A DNA stretch of 64,000 nt, taken from contig NZ_KB904040.1 in the NCBI RefSeq assembly GCF_000379905.1, forward strand, positions 124,001 through 188,000, read 5' to 3'. The position numbers and the translations under genes were made by a program. Every line of letters starts with the position of its first letter. Within the stretch, counting starts at the first letter, position 1. This DNA is from Rodentibacter pneumotropicus DSM 21403. GTDB taxonomy: Bacteria; Pseudomonadota; Gammaproteobacteria; Enterobacterales; Pasteurellaceae. Below, piece after piece: positions 48,735 to 58,392 of the stretch. The notes below the pieces were generated by a model that was not told the DNA's origin, did not search any database, and saw only the letters and a list, made by a program, of their open reading frames with translations.

Positions 48735-50689
48735 TATTCCGCTCCGTTTTCCGTTGATGAGCCATTATTAACTGCTTGAGGCTTATCTGCATTTTCTTTT
48801 CGTTCGATTTCCGGTAAACGTTTATTTAAATAATAATCCATAATTTTACGCACAACCGGAGCGGCATTACTCGAACCGCCCCCGGCATTTTCTAAAATAA
48901 TTGCCACCACCATTCGTGGGTTTTCATAAGGTGCATAAGCGGTAAACCAAGCATGATCGTGTAGTTCTTTTTTCAAGCCTGCCGCATTATATTTTTGATT
49001 TTCTTTTAAACTGAATACTTGTGCCGTACCGGATTTTCCGGCGACATGATAATTCGTGCCAGCAAAAGCCTTTCTTCCCGTTCCCGCGCCGGAATTCACT
49101 ACATTAAACATTCCCCGCTTTGCCGCATCCCAATAAGCTTGTTTCGGTTCAGTAATATCCTCATAAAGTCTCGGATCTTGATAAGGCTCGACTGTCGCAC
49201 CCTCAATAGATTTCATTAAGTGGGGGGTGTTTACCTTGCCGTTATTGACTAAAACGGCTGTCGCTTTTGCCACCTGTAACGGAGTGGATGTCCAATACCC
49301 TTGTCCAATCCCCACTGAAATCGTATCTCCCTGTACCCACTGACGTTTATAGCGTTTTTGCTTCCATTCCCGAGTCGGCATATTTGCCGAGGCTTCTTCA
49401 TTAATTTCAATCCCTGTCGGCACACCAAAACCAAAACGTTTCATCCACGAAGATAAACGATCAATGCCTAAATTATAAGCGACTTGATAAAAATAAGTAT
49501 CGGAAGATTCGGTAATCGCTTTGTTCAAATCGGTGTAGCCATGCCCTGATTTTTTCCAGTCACGAAAACGTTTTGTCGTATTTGGTAACATCCAATACCC
49601 CGGATCAAAAATCGTTGTGTTTTGATTAATCACATTTTCCGTTTGTGCTGCCACGGCAATAAATGGTTTTACCGTTGAAGCCGGTGGATAAATACCTTGG
49701 GTTGCACGGCTATAAAGCGGGCGGGCGGGGTCTTCCAACAAGGCCTTATAATTGGCACTGGAAATGCCGTCCACAAATAAATTGTTGTCATAACTTGGTG
49801 TAGAAACCATTGCCAACACGCTGCTATCCTTAGGATCAAGTACAACTACCGCCCCTTTTTGTCCATCAAGTAAATCTGTAATATAACGTTGAAGAACAAG
49901 ATCGATGGTAAGATGCACACTTTTACCTGCAACGGCAGGTTGTTCACGCAATTTACGGATCACTTTTCCACGGTTATTAATTTCTACCTCTTCAAAGCCC
50001 GTTGTACCGTGTAATTGATCTTCGTAATAACGTTCAATTCCCAATTTTCCCATATCATGAGAACCTGCATAATTGGCGAATCTTTCGTCTTTTTTAAGTT
50101 TTTCAACATCTTTATCATTGATCTTGCCCACATAACCAAGAATATGTGCCATCATATCGCCATATAAATAATTACGCTTAAAATAAGGGCGGACCTCAAG
50201 GCTGGGAAATTGATATTGGTTTACAGCAAAACGGGCTATTTGTTCCTCCGTTAAATTAGGTTTGAGCATAACGGACGTATAACGTGTACCACGGCGACGC
50301 TCTTTTTTGAAATTCTCAATATCTTCATCGGTTAAACCGATAATATAACGAAGTTCCTCAAAAGTGCGGTCTAAATTTTCAGTTTTTTCCGGCACAATAT
50401 ATAAGCCGAAAAAAGTCAGATTTTCAGCGAGCAATTCACCGTAGCGATCGTAAATTAATCCACGGGTTGGCGGGACAGGCAAGAGTTTGATTCGATTGCC
50501 ATTAGAACGTGTTTGATAAGTATCAAAATTGACCACTTGGAGATTATAAATATTGGTAAATAACACCCCGGTGAGCGCCAGAATACCAATAAATGCCACC
50601 AGTGTTCGGCGTGCAAAAAGATTCCGTTCCGCTTTTTTATCACGAATCGGTTCATGTGTCGGGACGGCGAAAAATCTCTTTAAATTCAT
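48734..50689 (-). CDS. mrdA: Penicillin-binding protein 2
   Basis: PBP2 is the elongasome transpeptidase and the partner of RodA. The 651-residue protein has an N-terminal membrane anchor ([19 protein letters not shown], about 30-48), a dimerisation/pedestal domain with [15 protein letters not shown] near 70, and the transpeptidase domain: PPASTVKPF near 333 (active Ser in SxxK), SSDTYFYQ near 392 (SxD/SxN) and KSGTAQVF near 552 (KTG box). A Lys/Glu/Asn-rich tail ends the protein. It sits 18 bases after rlmH, in a gap that contains a USS. Confidence 0.97.
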   Translation of the reverse strand: MNLKRFFAVPTHEPIRDKKAERNLFARRTLVAFIGILALTGVLFTNIYNLQVVNFDTYQTRSNGNRIKLLPVPPTRGLIYDRYGELLAENLTFFGLYIVPEKTENLDRTFEELRYIIGLTDEDIENFKKERRRGTRYTSVMLKPNLTEEQIARFAVNQYQFPSLEVRPYFKRNYLYGDMMAHILGYVGKINDKDVEKLKKDERFANYAGSHDMGKLGIERYYEDQLHGTTGFEEVEINNRGKVIRKLREQPAVAGKSVHLTIDLVLQRYITDLLDGQKGAVVVLDPKDSSVLAMVSTPSYDNNLFVDGISSANYKALLEDPARPLYSRATQGIYPPASTVKPFIAVAAQTENVINQNTTIFDPGYWMLPNTTKRFRDWKKSGHGYTDLNKAITESSDTYFYQVAYNLGIDRLSSWMKRFGFGVPTGIEINEEASANMPTREWKQKRYKRQWVQGDTISVGIGQGYWTSTPLQVAKATAVLVNNGKVNTPHLMKSIEGATVEPYQDPRLYEDITEPKQAYWDAAKRGMFNVVNSGAGTGRKAFAGTNYHVAGKSGTAQVFSLKENQKYNAAGLKKELHDHAWFTAYAPYENPRMVVAIILENAGGGSSNAAPVVRKIMDYYLNKRLPEIERKENADKPQAVNNGSSTENGAE

Positions 50690-50707
50690 CTAAAATTGAC
50701 CGCACTT

Positions 50708-51175
50708 TTACTCACGATGGTAAGGATGATTGGTTGTCAGCGACCACGCTCGATATAAACTTTCCGCCACCACAATACGCACTAACGGATGAGGTAACGT
50801 GAGAGGTGAAAGCGACCAACTCTGCTCTGCTGCAGATTTACATTCCGCTGAAAGCCCTTCCGGTCCGCCAATTAATAAACAAACATCCCGCCCATCATTT
50901 TTCCACACTTCCAACTGTTCTGCGAGTTGCGGTGTTGTCCAAGGTTTACCGGGAATATCAAGGGTAACGATTTTGCTTTTTCCACAAGCTGCCAACATTG
51001 CTTTTCCCTCTTGCTCTAAAATACGTTTAATATCCGCATTTTTCCCCCGCTTTCCTGCCGGAATTTCAATTAATTCAAAGGGCATTTCTTTAGGAAAACG
51101 GCGTTGGTATTCTTCAAATCCGCTAATAACCCAAGTCGGCATTTTTGTCCCCACTGCAATTAATGTGATTTTCAC
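50708..51175 (-). CDS. rlmH: 23S rRNA pseudouridine-1915 N3-methyltransferase
   Basis: RlmH methylates a pseudouridine in helix 69 of 23S rRNA, acting on 70S ribosomes. The 155-residue SPOUT enzyme starts [16 protein letters not shown], has the knot motif [10 protein letters not shown] near 100-110 and the C-terminal [19 protein letters not shown] with NHPYH, which complete the SAM and RNA sites. Length is standard. It lies 53 bases after rsfS, linking ribosome genes with the PBP2-RodA block, a common order in gammaproteobacteria. Confidence 0.97.
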   Translation of the reverse strand: MKITLIAVGTKMPTWVISGFEEYQRRFPKEMPFELIEIPAGKRGKNADIKRILEQEGKAMLAACGKSKIVTLDIPGKPWTTPQLAEQLEVWKNDGRDVCLLIGGPEGLSAECKSAAEQSWSLSPLTLPHPLVRIVVAESLYRAWSLTTNHPYHRE

Positions 51176-51228
51176 GAGTATTCCTTTTTATCAAGCAAGA
51201 CGAAATCTAACGGGAAAATAACCGCACT

Positions 51229-51537
51229 TTACGCCCACAGTTTCTCTAATTGATACATCTCACGTGCATCACGTTGCATAATATGAACGATGGTTTGACC
51301 AAGATCCACCACTATCCAATCTGCCGTATTTTTACCTTCTTCACCAAAGGTTTCAACCCCGGCTTTCTTACATTCTGCGATTAAATTATCTGCCATCGCA
51401 GAGACTTGTCGGCTCGAAGTTCCAGTACAAATTACCATATTTTCCGTAATGGAAGATTTTCCACGCACATCAAAATGTACAATATCCGTGCCTTTCAAAT
51501 CGTCCAATTTATCCATTACAAATTCAACTAATGTCAT
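51229..51537 (-). CDS. rsfS: Ribosomal silencing factor RsfS
   Basis: RsfS (Iojap family) binds L14 on the 50S subunit and blocks joining in starvation. The 102-residue protein shows [26 protein letters not shown] sequence near 17-38, [12 protein letters not shown] near 41 and the conserved [15 protein letters not shown] near 75-90. Length is normal. It is the first gene of the leftward rsfS-rlmH-mrdA-mrdB-rlpA-dacA series. A USS overlaps its stop codon region. Confidence 0.96.
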   Translation of the reverse strand: MTLVEFVMDKLDDLKGTDIVHFDVRGKSSITENMVICTGTSSRQVSAMADNLIAECKKAGVETFGEEGKNTADWIVVDLGQTIVHIMQRDAREMYQLEKLWA

Positions 51538-51640
51538 TATTTTTCCTTACTTACAAAAACGTGAAATTCTACCATTGAATAAGAGGAAGGACTAGGCAAA
51601 GGGAAGAAAAAGTCGGATAAAAATAAAATCACATAAAAAA

Positions 51641-51666
51641 TAACCGCACTTTAAAAGTGCGGTTAA
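51641..51666. terminator. Inverted USS terminator after the purine permease gene
   Basis: TAACCGCACTTT (51641-51652) and AAAGTGCGGTTA (51654-51665) form a near-perfect palindrome with a one-base centre, 31 bases past the permease stop codon. It lies before rsfS on the same strand and has A/T-rich flanks. Confidence 0.75.
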
Positions 51667-51695
51667 AAATGGACTGATGTTTTGAGGTAAGAAAA

Positions 51696-53012
51696 TTAAA
51701 TCGCCCAACCGCCGGCGTAGAAGGCGACCAATACAATGGCAATAATTACCGTACCAAGATTTAGACGTTTTACGTCACCGCTCACAATACGACCAATCAC
51801 TAATGCAGCAAAACCAAGCATAATGCCAGTAACAATATTAGCGGTGAGTACAATGAATACCGCACAAATTAACCCGCTCATTGCTCCGACAAAATCATCA
51901 AAATCCAATTTGCTCACATTGCTTAGCATTAATAATCCCACATACATTAATGCCGGAGCGGTTGCATACCCCGGTACTAAAAATGCAAGAGGTTGAAAGA
52001 AAAGCATAAATAAAAACAATATTCCCACTACAACGGCAGTAATCCCTGTTTTACCTCCTGCTGCGGTACCGGCTGCCGATTCAATATAGACTGCTGCGGG
52101 AGCTGTACCAAATAGTCCTGAAAATAAACTACTGACGGAATCAGAGGTTAGGGCTTTACCGCCATTAATGATCTGCCCGTCTTTATCCAATAAATTCGCT
52201 TGTCCTGCAACGGCACGGATTGTACCTGTCGCGTCAAAGACTGCGGTCATTACTAAAGCAAAAACCACAGGTAAAATAGCCGGCTGCAACGCACCTTGTA
52301 AATCTAATTGTAAGAATAACGAGTTTTCACCGAAAGTTGGCATTTTGAAGACTTCGCCGTTAAATTTTACATTTGGATCAAAAATGAGACCAATAATTGT
52401 AATGGCAATGATCACCCATAAAATCCCGCCTTTTACTTGCATTTTTTCTAAGCCAACGATAAATGCTAAACCAATTAATGACATCATGACAGGGAATGAG
52501 GTGAAATCGCCCAATTTCACCGGTAAACCGGCTTGATTACTCACCACTAATCCTACGCCGTTTGCGGCAATTAAAAGCAAGAATAAACCTATCCCGATTC
52601 CTGCACCATGAGCAATACTGGAAGGAAGATTGCGTAAAATCCAAGCTCGAATACCCGTTGCAGAAATGAGGGTAAAGACAACCCCCATTAGGAATACCGC
52701 ACCTAACGCAACGGGAATAGAAACCCCCTGACCAATGACCAAGCTAAAGGCGGTAAATGCCGTAAGGGAAATCGCACAACCAATCGCCATTGGTGCATTT
52801 GCCCATAAACCGATTAAAATTGACCCTAAACCTGCTACCAAGCAAGTGGCAATAAATACGGATTCGGCAGGGAAACCGGCAGCACCGAGCATATTAGGTA
52901 CGACAATTACAGAATACACCATTGCAAGAAATGTGGTTAAACCCGCAATAATTTCTTGGCGAACGCTTGAACCCCGTTCTTGCAATTCAAAGATTTTTTC
53001 GAAATTAGACAT
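51696..53012 (-). CDS. AzgA-type purine (hypoxanthine/guanine/adenine) permease
   Basis: This 438-residue membrane protein belongs to the NCS2 family, AzgA branch. It opens [20 protein letters not shown] near 19-38, the AzgA first-helix pattern, then shows [14 protein letters not shown] near 82, [14 protein letters not shown] near 132 and [12 protein letters not shown] near 264, with [13 protein letters not shown] near 310, part of the substrate site. Relatives import adenine, guanine or hypoxanthine with protons; which one is not readable here. About twelve to fourteen helices are predicted. It diverges from ppa. Confidence 0.88.
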   Translation of the reverse strand: MSNFEKIFELQERGSSVRQEIIAGLTTFLAMVYSVIVVPNMLGAAGFPAESVFIATCLVAGLGSILIGLWANAPMAIGCAISLTAFTAFSLVIGQGVSIPVALGAVFLMGVVFTLISATGIRAWILRNLPSSIAHGAGIGIGLFLLLIAANGVGLVVSNQAGLPVKLGDFTSFPVMMSLIGLAFIVGLEKMQVKGGILWVIIAITIIGLIFDPNVKFNGEVFKMPTFGENSLFLQLDLQGALQPAILPVVFALVMTAVFDATGTIRAVAGQANLLDKDGQIINGGKALTSDSVSSLFSGLFGTAPAAVYIESAAGTAAGGKTGITAVVVGILFLFMLFFQPLAFLVPGYATAPALMYVGLLMLSNVSKLDFDDFVGAMSGLICAVFIVLTANIVTGIMLGFAALVIGRIVSGDVKRLNLGTVIIAIVLVAFYAGGWAI

Positions 53013-53121
53013 ATTGCCTCTAAGATAAGTCAGAATGAAAAGGGCATATTTTACCGAAACAATATAAGATGTAAACGTTTGCGTGAGTAAAGTGCGGTCG
53101 TTTTTGGAATGAAAATTTAGA

Positions 53122-53151
53122 GCGACAAAATTATGTAAAAACTGCTATACT
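53122..53151 (+). promoter_or_regulatory. Candidate promoter of ppa
   Basis: GCGACA and TATACT (53146-53151) with an 18-base gap lie about 40 bases before the ppa ATG; an AGGA ribosome binding site follows. The -10 box is good. Confidence 0.45.
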
Positions 53152-53189
53152 CTCGCCGTTTTTTAACTCAATCAAAATAAGGAAAGACA

Positions 53190-53720
53190 ATGGCTGATTT
53201 TAATCAAATCTTAACTCCGGGTGATGTTGATGCTGGGATTATCAACGTTGTAAATGAAATTCCAGAAGGTAGCTGCCACAAAATCGAATGGAACCGTAAA
53301 GTCGCAGCATTCCAATTAGACCGAGTTGAACCGGCAATTTTTGCAAAACCGACAAATTATGGCTTTATTCCACAAACATTAGATGAAGATGGTGATGAAC
53401 TGGATGTGTTATTACTAACCCGCCAACCGCTTGCAACCGGCGTATTCCTTGAAGCTAAAGTGATTGGCGTAATGAAATTCGTAGATGATGGCGAAGTGGA
53501 CGATAAAATTGTCTGTGTACCGGCAGATGATCGCGACACTGGCAATGCTTACAACAGCCTTGCAGATGTGCCGGCTCAATTAATCAAACAAATTGAATTT
53601 CATTTCAACAACTACAAAGCATTGAAAAAACCGGGTAGCACAAAAGTGACTCACTGGGGTGATGTCGAAGAAGCAAAAGAAGTGATTCGTGAATCAATCA
53701 AACGTTGGAACGAGCGTTAA
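53190..53720 (+). CDS. ppa: Inorganic pyrophosphatase
   Basis: Ppa hydrolyses pyrophosphate, pulling biosynthetic reactions forward. The 176-residue family I enzyme shows EIPEGSCHKIEWNRK near 25-40, NYGFIPQTLDEDGDELDVLL near 55-75 with the metal-binding Asp cluster, and VPADDRDTGNAYNSL near 111-125. HWGDVEEAKEVIRESIKRW closes the protein. Length is normal. It is probably a single-gene unit. Confidence 0.97.
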   Translation: MADFNQILTPGDVDAGIINVVNEIPEGSCHKIEWNRKVAAFQLDRVEPAIFAKPTNYGFIPQTLDEDGDELDVLLLTRQPLATGVFLEAKVIGVMKFVDDGEVDDKIVCVPADDRDTGNAYNSLADVPAQLIKQIEFHFNNYKALKKPGSTKVTHWGDVEEAKEVIRESIKRWNER

Positions 53721-53788
53721 TTTTTAATATTTATAGCGAGAACTGAATCCAAAAGATTATTGGAATCAATCCTCTTAATATTTGAAGT

Positions 53789-53817
53789 GAGGGCAGCTTA
53801 TAGGCTGCCCCTTCTTT
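53789..53817. terminator. Hairpin between ppa and the aldehyde dehydrogenase gene
   Basis: GGGCAGC (53791-53797) and GCTGCCC (53804-53810) form a strong short stem between converging genes. It is followed on the plus strand by a weak T-rich stretch, so it is a plausible but not ideal terminator. Confidence 0.6.
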
Positions 53818-53824
53818 ATGGTTC

Positions 53825-55303
53825 TTAATACATACCTTCCCGATCTTCACGAGTGCTGATATAAATATTTTTTACTTGAGTATAAGCATCAAGCATCATT
53901 TTATGGGTTTCACGACCGATACCGGATTGTTTATATCCCCCGAATGGTGCGCCTGCCGGCAAGCGGTTATAACAGTTTACCCAAACCCGACCTGTTTCAA
54001 GTGCACGAGAAACACGTAAACAACGGTTGATATTTTGACTCCAGATACCGCCACCTAAACCATATTCGCTGTCATTTGCCATTTTAATGACCTCTTCTTC
54101 GGTTTTAAATTTGATGACGGTAGCAACAGGGCCAAAAATTTCCTCCTGTGCAATTTGAGCTTGATTATTCGGTGCTTCAATTAATGTCGGGGCTAAAAAT
54201 TCTCCCTTATCCAAACCTGTCTCCTGCAAGCGTTTTCCGCCTGTAATGATGCGACAACCTTCTTGCTCTCCAATTTTGACATATTTCAGGATAGTTTCTA
54301 ATTGACCGGCATTAACCTGCGCGCCCATTTGAGTATCATCTTCCCAAGGCAAACCAACTTTGACTTTTTGAAATTCTTCGACGAGTGCCGCCACGAATTT
54401 ATCATAAATGCCCTCTTGAACAAAAATTCTAGAACCGGCACAACAGACTTGACCTTGATTGAATAAAATGCCTTTTTGTGCCCCTTCTAATGCTTTATCA
54501 AACGGCATATCATCAAAGAAAATATTGGCTGATTTACCGCCTAACTCAAGGGTTGCAGGAATGAGCATCTCCGCTGCTGCCACGGCAACATTACGCCCAA
54601 TAGCTGTTGAACCGGTAAAGGCTAATTTGTTAAATCCTTTGTGATGCAACATATATTCTCCGGATTTACTGCCTCGTCCGGTAATCACATTCAGTACACC
54701 TTTCGGTAACAAATGATTAATTTTTTGAGCGAGAGATAATAAACTCAATGAAGTCGTACTAGACGGATGAATGACGATCGTACAACCGGCAGCTAATGCA
54801 GGGGCGATTTTCCATGCAGCCATTAAAAATGGAAAATTCCACGGAATAATTTGTCCCACAACACCAATAGGTTCACGCAGCACCACGGATAAATCTTCGC
54901 TATCTAGTTGATTTGCCGTCCCTTCTTCCGAACGAATCACACCGGCAAAATAACGGAAATGATCCGCCGCTAATGGAATATCCGCCGCCCTCGTTTCTCG
55001 AATCGGTTTGCCATTATCTAAAGTTTCTTGTAAGGCGAATAATTCTGCATTTTCATCAATCACATCAGCAATTTTATTTAATATCGCCGCCCGTTCGGTC
55101 ACGGTTGTATGTCGCCAAGTTTTGAACGCTTGTTGTGCTGCCTCAACGGCAGCATCAACATCTGCATCCGTGGCATCAACAAATTTCGCAAGTTCTTCCC
55201 CGTTTGCAGGATTATGAGAAACAAGTAGTGCACCACTCATTTTCCATTCACCGTTAATTAATAAACCATACTCTTGATCAAAAACATTGAGATTTTTTGC
55301 CAT
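53825..55303 (-). CDS. aldB: NAD(P)-dependent aldehyde dehydrogenase (AldB/ExaC type)
   Basis: This 492-residue enzyme oxidises an aldehyde, probably acetaldehyde, to the acid. IIPWNFPFLMAAWKIAPALA near 153-172 binds NAD(P); ELGGKSANIFFDD near 257-269 holds the general base Glu; NQGQVCCAGSR near 282-292 holds the nucleophile Cys, with the adjacent CC typical of this group; EEIFGPVATVIKF near 390 and GRVWVNCYNRLPAGAPFGGYKQSG near 445 match AldB/AcoD/ExaC. It is 112 bases from the D-lactate dehydrogenase gene, with a hairpin between, and may be co-regulated with it in fermentation-product use. Confidence 0.9.
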   Translation of the reverse strand: MAKNLNVFDQEYGLLINGEWKMSGALLVSHNPANGEELAKFVDATDADVDAAVEAAQQAFKTWRHTTVTERAAILNKIADVIDENAELFALQETLDNGKPIRETRAADIPLAADHFRYFAGVIRSEEGTANQLDSEDLSVVLREPIGVVGQIIPWNFPFLMAAWKIAPALAAGCTIVIHPSSTTSLSLLSLAQKINHLLPKGVLNVITGRGSKSGEYMLHHKGFNKLAFTGSTAIGRNVAVAAAEMLIPATLELGGKSANIFFDDMPFDKALEGAQKGILFNQGQVCCAGSRIFVQEGIYDKFVAALVEEFQKVKVGLPWEDDTQMGAQVNAGQLETILKYVKIGEQEGCRIITGGKRLQETGLDKGEFLAPTLIEAPNNQAQIAQEEIFGPVATVIKFKTEEEVIKMANDSEYGLGGGIWSQNINRCLRVSRALETGRVWVNCYNRLPAGAPFGGYKQSGIGRETHKMMLDAYTQVKNIYISTREDREGMY

Positions 55304-55336
55304 ATGCTGCTCCTTTGATTGTCATTGTTACCAGTT

Positions 55337-55367
55337 TATTTTCAACTCTTTTGTTGAGTTGAAAATA
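55337..55367. repeat. Perfect inverted repeat between dld and the aldehyde dehydrogenase gene
   Basis: ATTTTCAACTC (55338-55348) and GAGTTGAAAAT (55356-55366) form an 11-base-pair perfect stem around a 7-base loop. On the minus strand no T run follows, so an intrinsic terminator is unlikely; an operator or mRNA processing hairpin upstream of the aldehyde dehydrogenase gene fits better. Confidence 0.55.
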
Positions 55368-55415
55368 TTACCGATATACACCGATAAAATTGAATAAAAC
55401 AGTTAAATTACAATA

Positions 55416-57104
55416 CTATTCAGCCCAATATTTTTTCTTTGAAGTTTGTCCGATACCGGGATTGAAACTATTAGTTGGATCCAATTTTTTATAGAATTTG
55501 TGTAATTCCGGTTTTGCTTCATACAAATGGCCAACATTGTGTTCCGCAGGATATTGAGCGCCTCGTTGATCCAGTAATTTCAACATTTTGTGTTCTAATT
55601 TTACGCAATCATAACCTTTCTTAACGATATAATCCTGATGGAATACGTGGCACATAAAGTGTCCGTAATAAAGTTTATGGCTAATTTGTTCGTCTATTTC
55701 CTCAGGTAATCTCTCGAACCATTCTTTATCATTACGACGTAATGCAACATCAAGCGCGACAATATCTTCAACTTCTTTCTCGTGAATCGCACGATAGCGT
55801 ACTGCTGCGGAAGCGACTGCAAAACGATGGAGCATTGCTGCCTGTGTTTCTATCGCATTACATTCAAAATATCCCCCCTTTTTATGCCCACTAAAATAGT
55901 CTTTCAAGAATATACGGGCTTCATTCACACCTTTCCCGCCCATTTTTATAATTAAATGATGTTCATAGCGATCCCGATACTGCCATAAACTCTTTGGTAA
56001 ATGTTCCGGTAATATTTTGGAAATTAATTGTAAAAATTTATCGCTTAAATGATGTGGTAAAAATGACACTTTTTTACTTAAGCGATCCACATTCGCTTTT
56101 AAGGAAAATAACTTAGGTAACCAATGGGTACCAAATTTTTTAATCACCCAAAACGTATCTTTTCCATAGCGGGCGGCAATATCAAACGCATCTCGATGAA
56201 TGTATTCACCGGAAATCGGCAACTGTTCAAAATGTGCTAACATTTGACGGCGAATATCGTTAAGCACATCGGTTTGGTTAGTGCCGATGTAGAAAACAGC
56301 GGTTTCACTTTCTAATGGGAATGTATCTAAACGCACCGCAAAAACCGCCAATTTACCCGCACTACCGGAGGCTTCATAGTGACGGGCAGAATCAGCATTA
56401 AAACGAGCCGGAGAGTTTTCATCAATTTGGCGAACATGATTGCAATAACTGTGATCATGTCCTTTTCCAAAATCTTGCAAGATATCTTTTTGCTGATAAT
56501 GATGACCTTGCAAATTAATTAAAATTTCTTCCGGTGTACTACCTAAATCAATGCCAAGATGATTTTTAAGTTCTAATTCACCTTGTTCATTTAACTGAGC
56601 ATAAAGTGCCATTTCAGTATAAGCAGGACCGCGTTGAACCAATGCGCCGCCGGAGTTATTACAAATTCCCCCGATGACAGAAGCACCAATACAAGAAGAA
56701 CCGATCACCGAATGAGGTTCACGCCCATAAGGTTTCAATTTATTTTCTAATTCATTTAAGGTAGAGCCCGGTAAGCAAACGACCTGAGAAGCATTATTAA
56801 TCAATTGAATTCCATCAATTCTCATTGCATTGATAATGACAATTTCACGATCATAATCATTGCCGTTCGGCGTTGAGCCACCGGTTAATCCCGTGTTTGC
56901 AGCTTGGTTAATCATAATGACATCCTGTTCTACGCATATTTTTAGGACTTGCCAGAATTCAAGTAAGGTTGCAGGTTTAACAACTGCAACGGCATTTCCT
57001 GAACCGAAACGGTATCCGCTACGATAAGATTCTGTTTTTGAAGGATCGGTAATGATGTATTGCTTACCAACAATTTTTGTAAGTTGAGAAATAAGTTGAT
57101 TCAT
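55416..57104 (-). CDS. dld: Quinone-dependent D-lactate dehydrogenase
   Basis: Dld is a membrane-associated FAD enzyme that oxidises D-lactate to pyruvate and feeds the quinone pool. The 562-residue protein shows the FAD domain with VKPATLLEFWQVLKICVEQ near 40-58, NTGLTGGSTPNGNDYDREIV near 70-90 and SVIGGICNNSGGALVQRGPAY near 140-165. NVGHLYEAKPELHKFYKKLDPTN and SFNPGIG near the end match the Dld-specific C-terminus. A perfect CRP-type site lies about 90 bases upstream, shared with galE. Confidence 0.95.
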   Translation of the reverse strand: MNQLISQLTKIVGKQYIITDPSKTESYRSGYRFGSGNAVAVVKPATLLEFWQVLKICVEQDVIMINQAANTGLTGGSTPNGNDYDREIVIINAMRIDGIQLINNASQVVCLPGSTLNELENKLKPYGREPHSVIGSSCIGASVIGGICNNSGGALVQRGPAYTEMALYAQLNEQGELELKNHLGIDLGSTPEEILINLQGHHYQQKDILQDFGKGHDHSYCNHVRQIDENSPARFNADSARHYEASGSAGKLAVFAVRLDTFPLESETAVFYIGTNQTDVLNDIRRQMLAHFEQLPISGEYIHRDAFDIAARYGKDTFWVIKKFGTHWLPKLFSLKANVDRLSKKVSFLPHHLSDKFLQLISKILPEHLPKSLWQYRDRYEHHLIIKMGGKGVNEARIFLKDYFSGHKKGGYFECNAIETQAAMLHRFAVASAAVRYRAIHEKEVEDIVALDVALRRNDKEWFERLPEEIDEQISHKLYYGHFMCHVFHQDYIVKKGYDCVKLEHKMLKLLDQRGAQYPAEHNVGHLYEAKPELHKFYKKLDPTNSFNPGIGQTSKKKYWAE

Positions 57105-57188
57105 AGAAATTTGTAATGCGTATGTTAAAAAGTCGTTTCTATTTTATATACTCCAATAAAAAATTATGCCAGTACAAAAAAATAGTTC

Positions 57189-57204
57189 TGTGACAAAGAT
57201 CACA
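57189..57204. promoter_or_regulatory. CRP-type binding site between dld and galE
   Basis: TGTGA-CAAAGA-TCACA is a perfect match to the two half-sites of the CRP consensus with a 6-base spacer. For dld, candidate -10 boxes on the minus strand (CATAAT, 57163-57168, or TATAAA, 57143-57148) would put the site near -41 or -61, both classical activating positions. For galE it lies about 66 bases upstream of the expected start. Binding is not shown. Confidence 0.75.
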
Positions 57205-57247
57205 TAAAAGTGCGGTTAAAATAGATCCGTTTTTTGAGATGAAATAG

Positions 57248-57286
57248 TGCTATAATCAGTGCCAGTTACAAGTCTATGAAAAGGAG
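57248..57286 (+). promoter_or_regulatory. Extended -10 promoter and ribosome binding site of galE
   Basis: TGCTATAAT at 57248-57256 is a full extended -10 element (TGnTATAAT) with a weak -35 region. AAGGAG at 57281-57286 is well spaced from the galE ATG at 57293. Confidence 0.65.
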
Positions 57287-57292
57287 TCGAAG

Positions 57293-58309
57293 ATGGGTAT
57301 TTTAGTCACCGGTGGTGCCGGATATATCGGTTCACATACGGTTGTCGAATTATTAAATGCAGGCAAAGAGGTTGTGGTATTAGACAATCTTTGTAATTCA
57401 TCACCTAAATCCCTTGAGCGTGTCAAACAAATCACAGGTAAATCGGTTAAGTTTTATGAGGGCGATATTTTAGATCGTGTATTACTGCAAAAAATCTTTG
57501 CCGAAAACAACGTTCATTCTGTGATTCACTTCGCAGGATTAAAGGCAGTGGGTGAAAGCGTGCAAAAACCGGCAGAATATTATATGAACAATGTTGCCGG
57601 TACGATTGTATTGTTGCAAGAAATGAAAAAAGCGAAGGTATGGAATTTTGTCTTTAGTTCTTCTGCGACCGTATATGGCGATCCCAAAATCATTCCAATT
57701 ACCGAAGATTGCGAAGTGGGCGGCACAACTAATCCTTACGGCACATCAAAATATATGGTTGAACAGATTTTACGTGATGTGGCAAAAGCCGAACCCCAAT
57801 TTAGTATGACGATTTTACGCTATTTTAATCCGGTGGGGGCACATTCAAGCGGTTTGATTGGTGAAGATCCAAACGGAATTCCGAATAATTTATTGCCTTA
57901 TATTAGCCAAGTGGCGATCGGTAAACTTGCACAACTTTCTGTTTTCGGTAGCGATTACAACACTCACGATGGCACGGGCGTGCGTGATTACATACACGTA
58001 GTAGATTTAGCCATTGGACATTTAAAAGCCCTTCAGCGTCACGAAGGGGATGCCGGTTTACACATTTACAATCTTGGCACCGGGCAAGGTTATTCCGTAT
58101 TGGATATGGTGAACGCCTTTGAAAAAGCCAACAATATTAAAATTTCTTATAAATTGGCGGATCGCCGTCCTGGTGATATTGCTACTTGTTACTCGGATCC
58201 GAGTCTAGCCGCAAAAGAATTAGGCTGGACAGCCGAACGTGATCTGGAGCAAATGATGAAAGATACGTGGAATTGGCAGAAAAATAATCCGCAAGGATAC
58301 AAAGATTAA
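57293..58309 (+). CDS. galE: UDP-glucose 4-epimerase
   Basis: GalE interconverts UDP-glucose and UDP-galactose, supplying UDP-Gal for LOS and glycans. The 338-residue short-chain dehydrogenase family protein has [15 protein letters not shown] near 6-20 (NAD), [15 protein letters not shown] near 79-93, [11 protein letters not shown] near 121 with the catalytic Ser region, and [12 protein letters not shown] near 149-160 with the Tyr-x3-Lys pair. Length matches E. coli GalE. It may feed the sialylated glycan locus in this window if galactose is the sialic acid acceptor, which is inference. Confidence 0.97.
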   Translation: MGILVTGGAGYIGSHTVVELLNAGKEVVVLDNLCNSSPKSLERVKQITGKSVKFYEGDILDRVLLQKIFAENNVHSVIHFAGLKAVGESVQKPAEYYMNNVAGTIVLLQEMKKAKVWNFVFSSSATVYGDPKIIPITEDCEVGGTTNPYGTSKYMVEQILRDVAKAEPQFSMTILRYFNPVGAHSSGLIGEDPNGIPNNLLPYISQVAIGKLAQLSVFGSDYNTHDGTGVRDYIHVVDLAIGHLKALQRHEGDAGLHIYNLGTGQGYSVLDMVNAFEKANNIKISYKLADRRPGDIATCYSDPSLAAKELGWTAERDLEQMMKDTWNWQKNNPQGYKD

Positions 58310-58392
58310 GTTTTCCGAAACATATCACTTTATGGTGGCACAGGGTAAAAACTCGTGCCATTAAAACATCATTAAAATTGACCGCACTTTAT

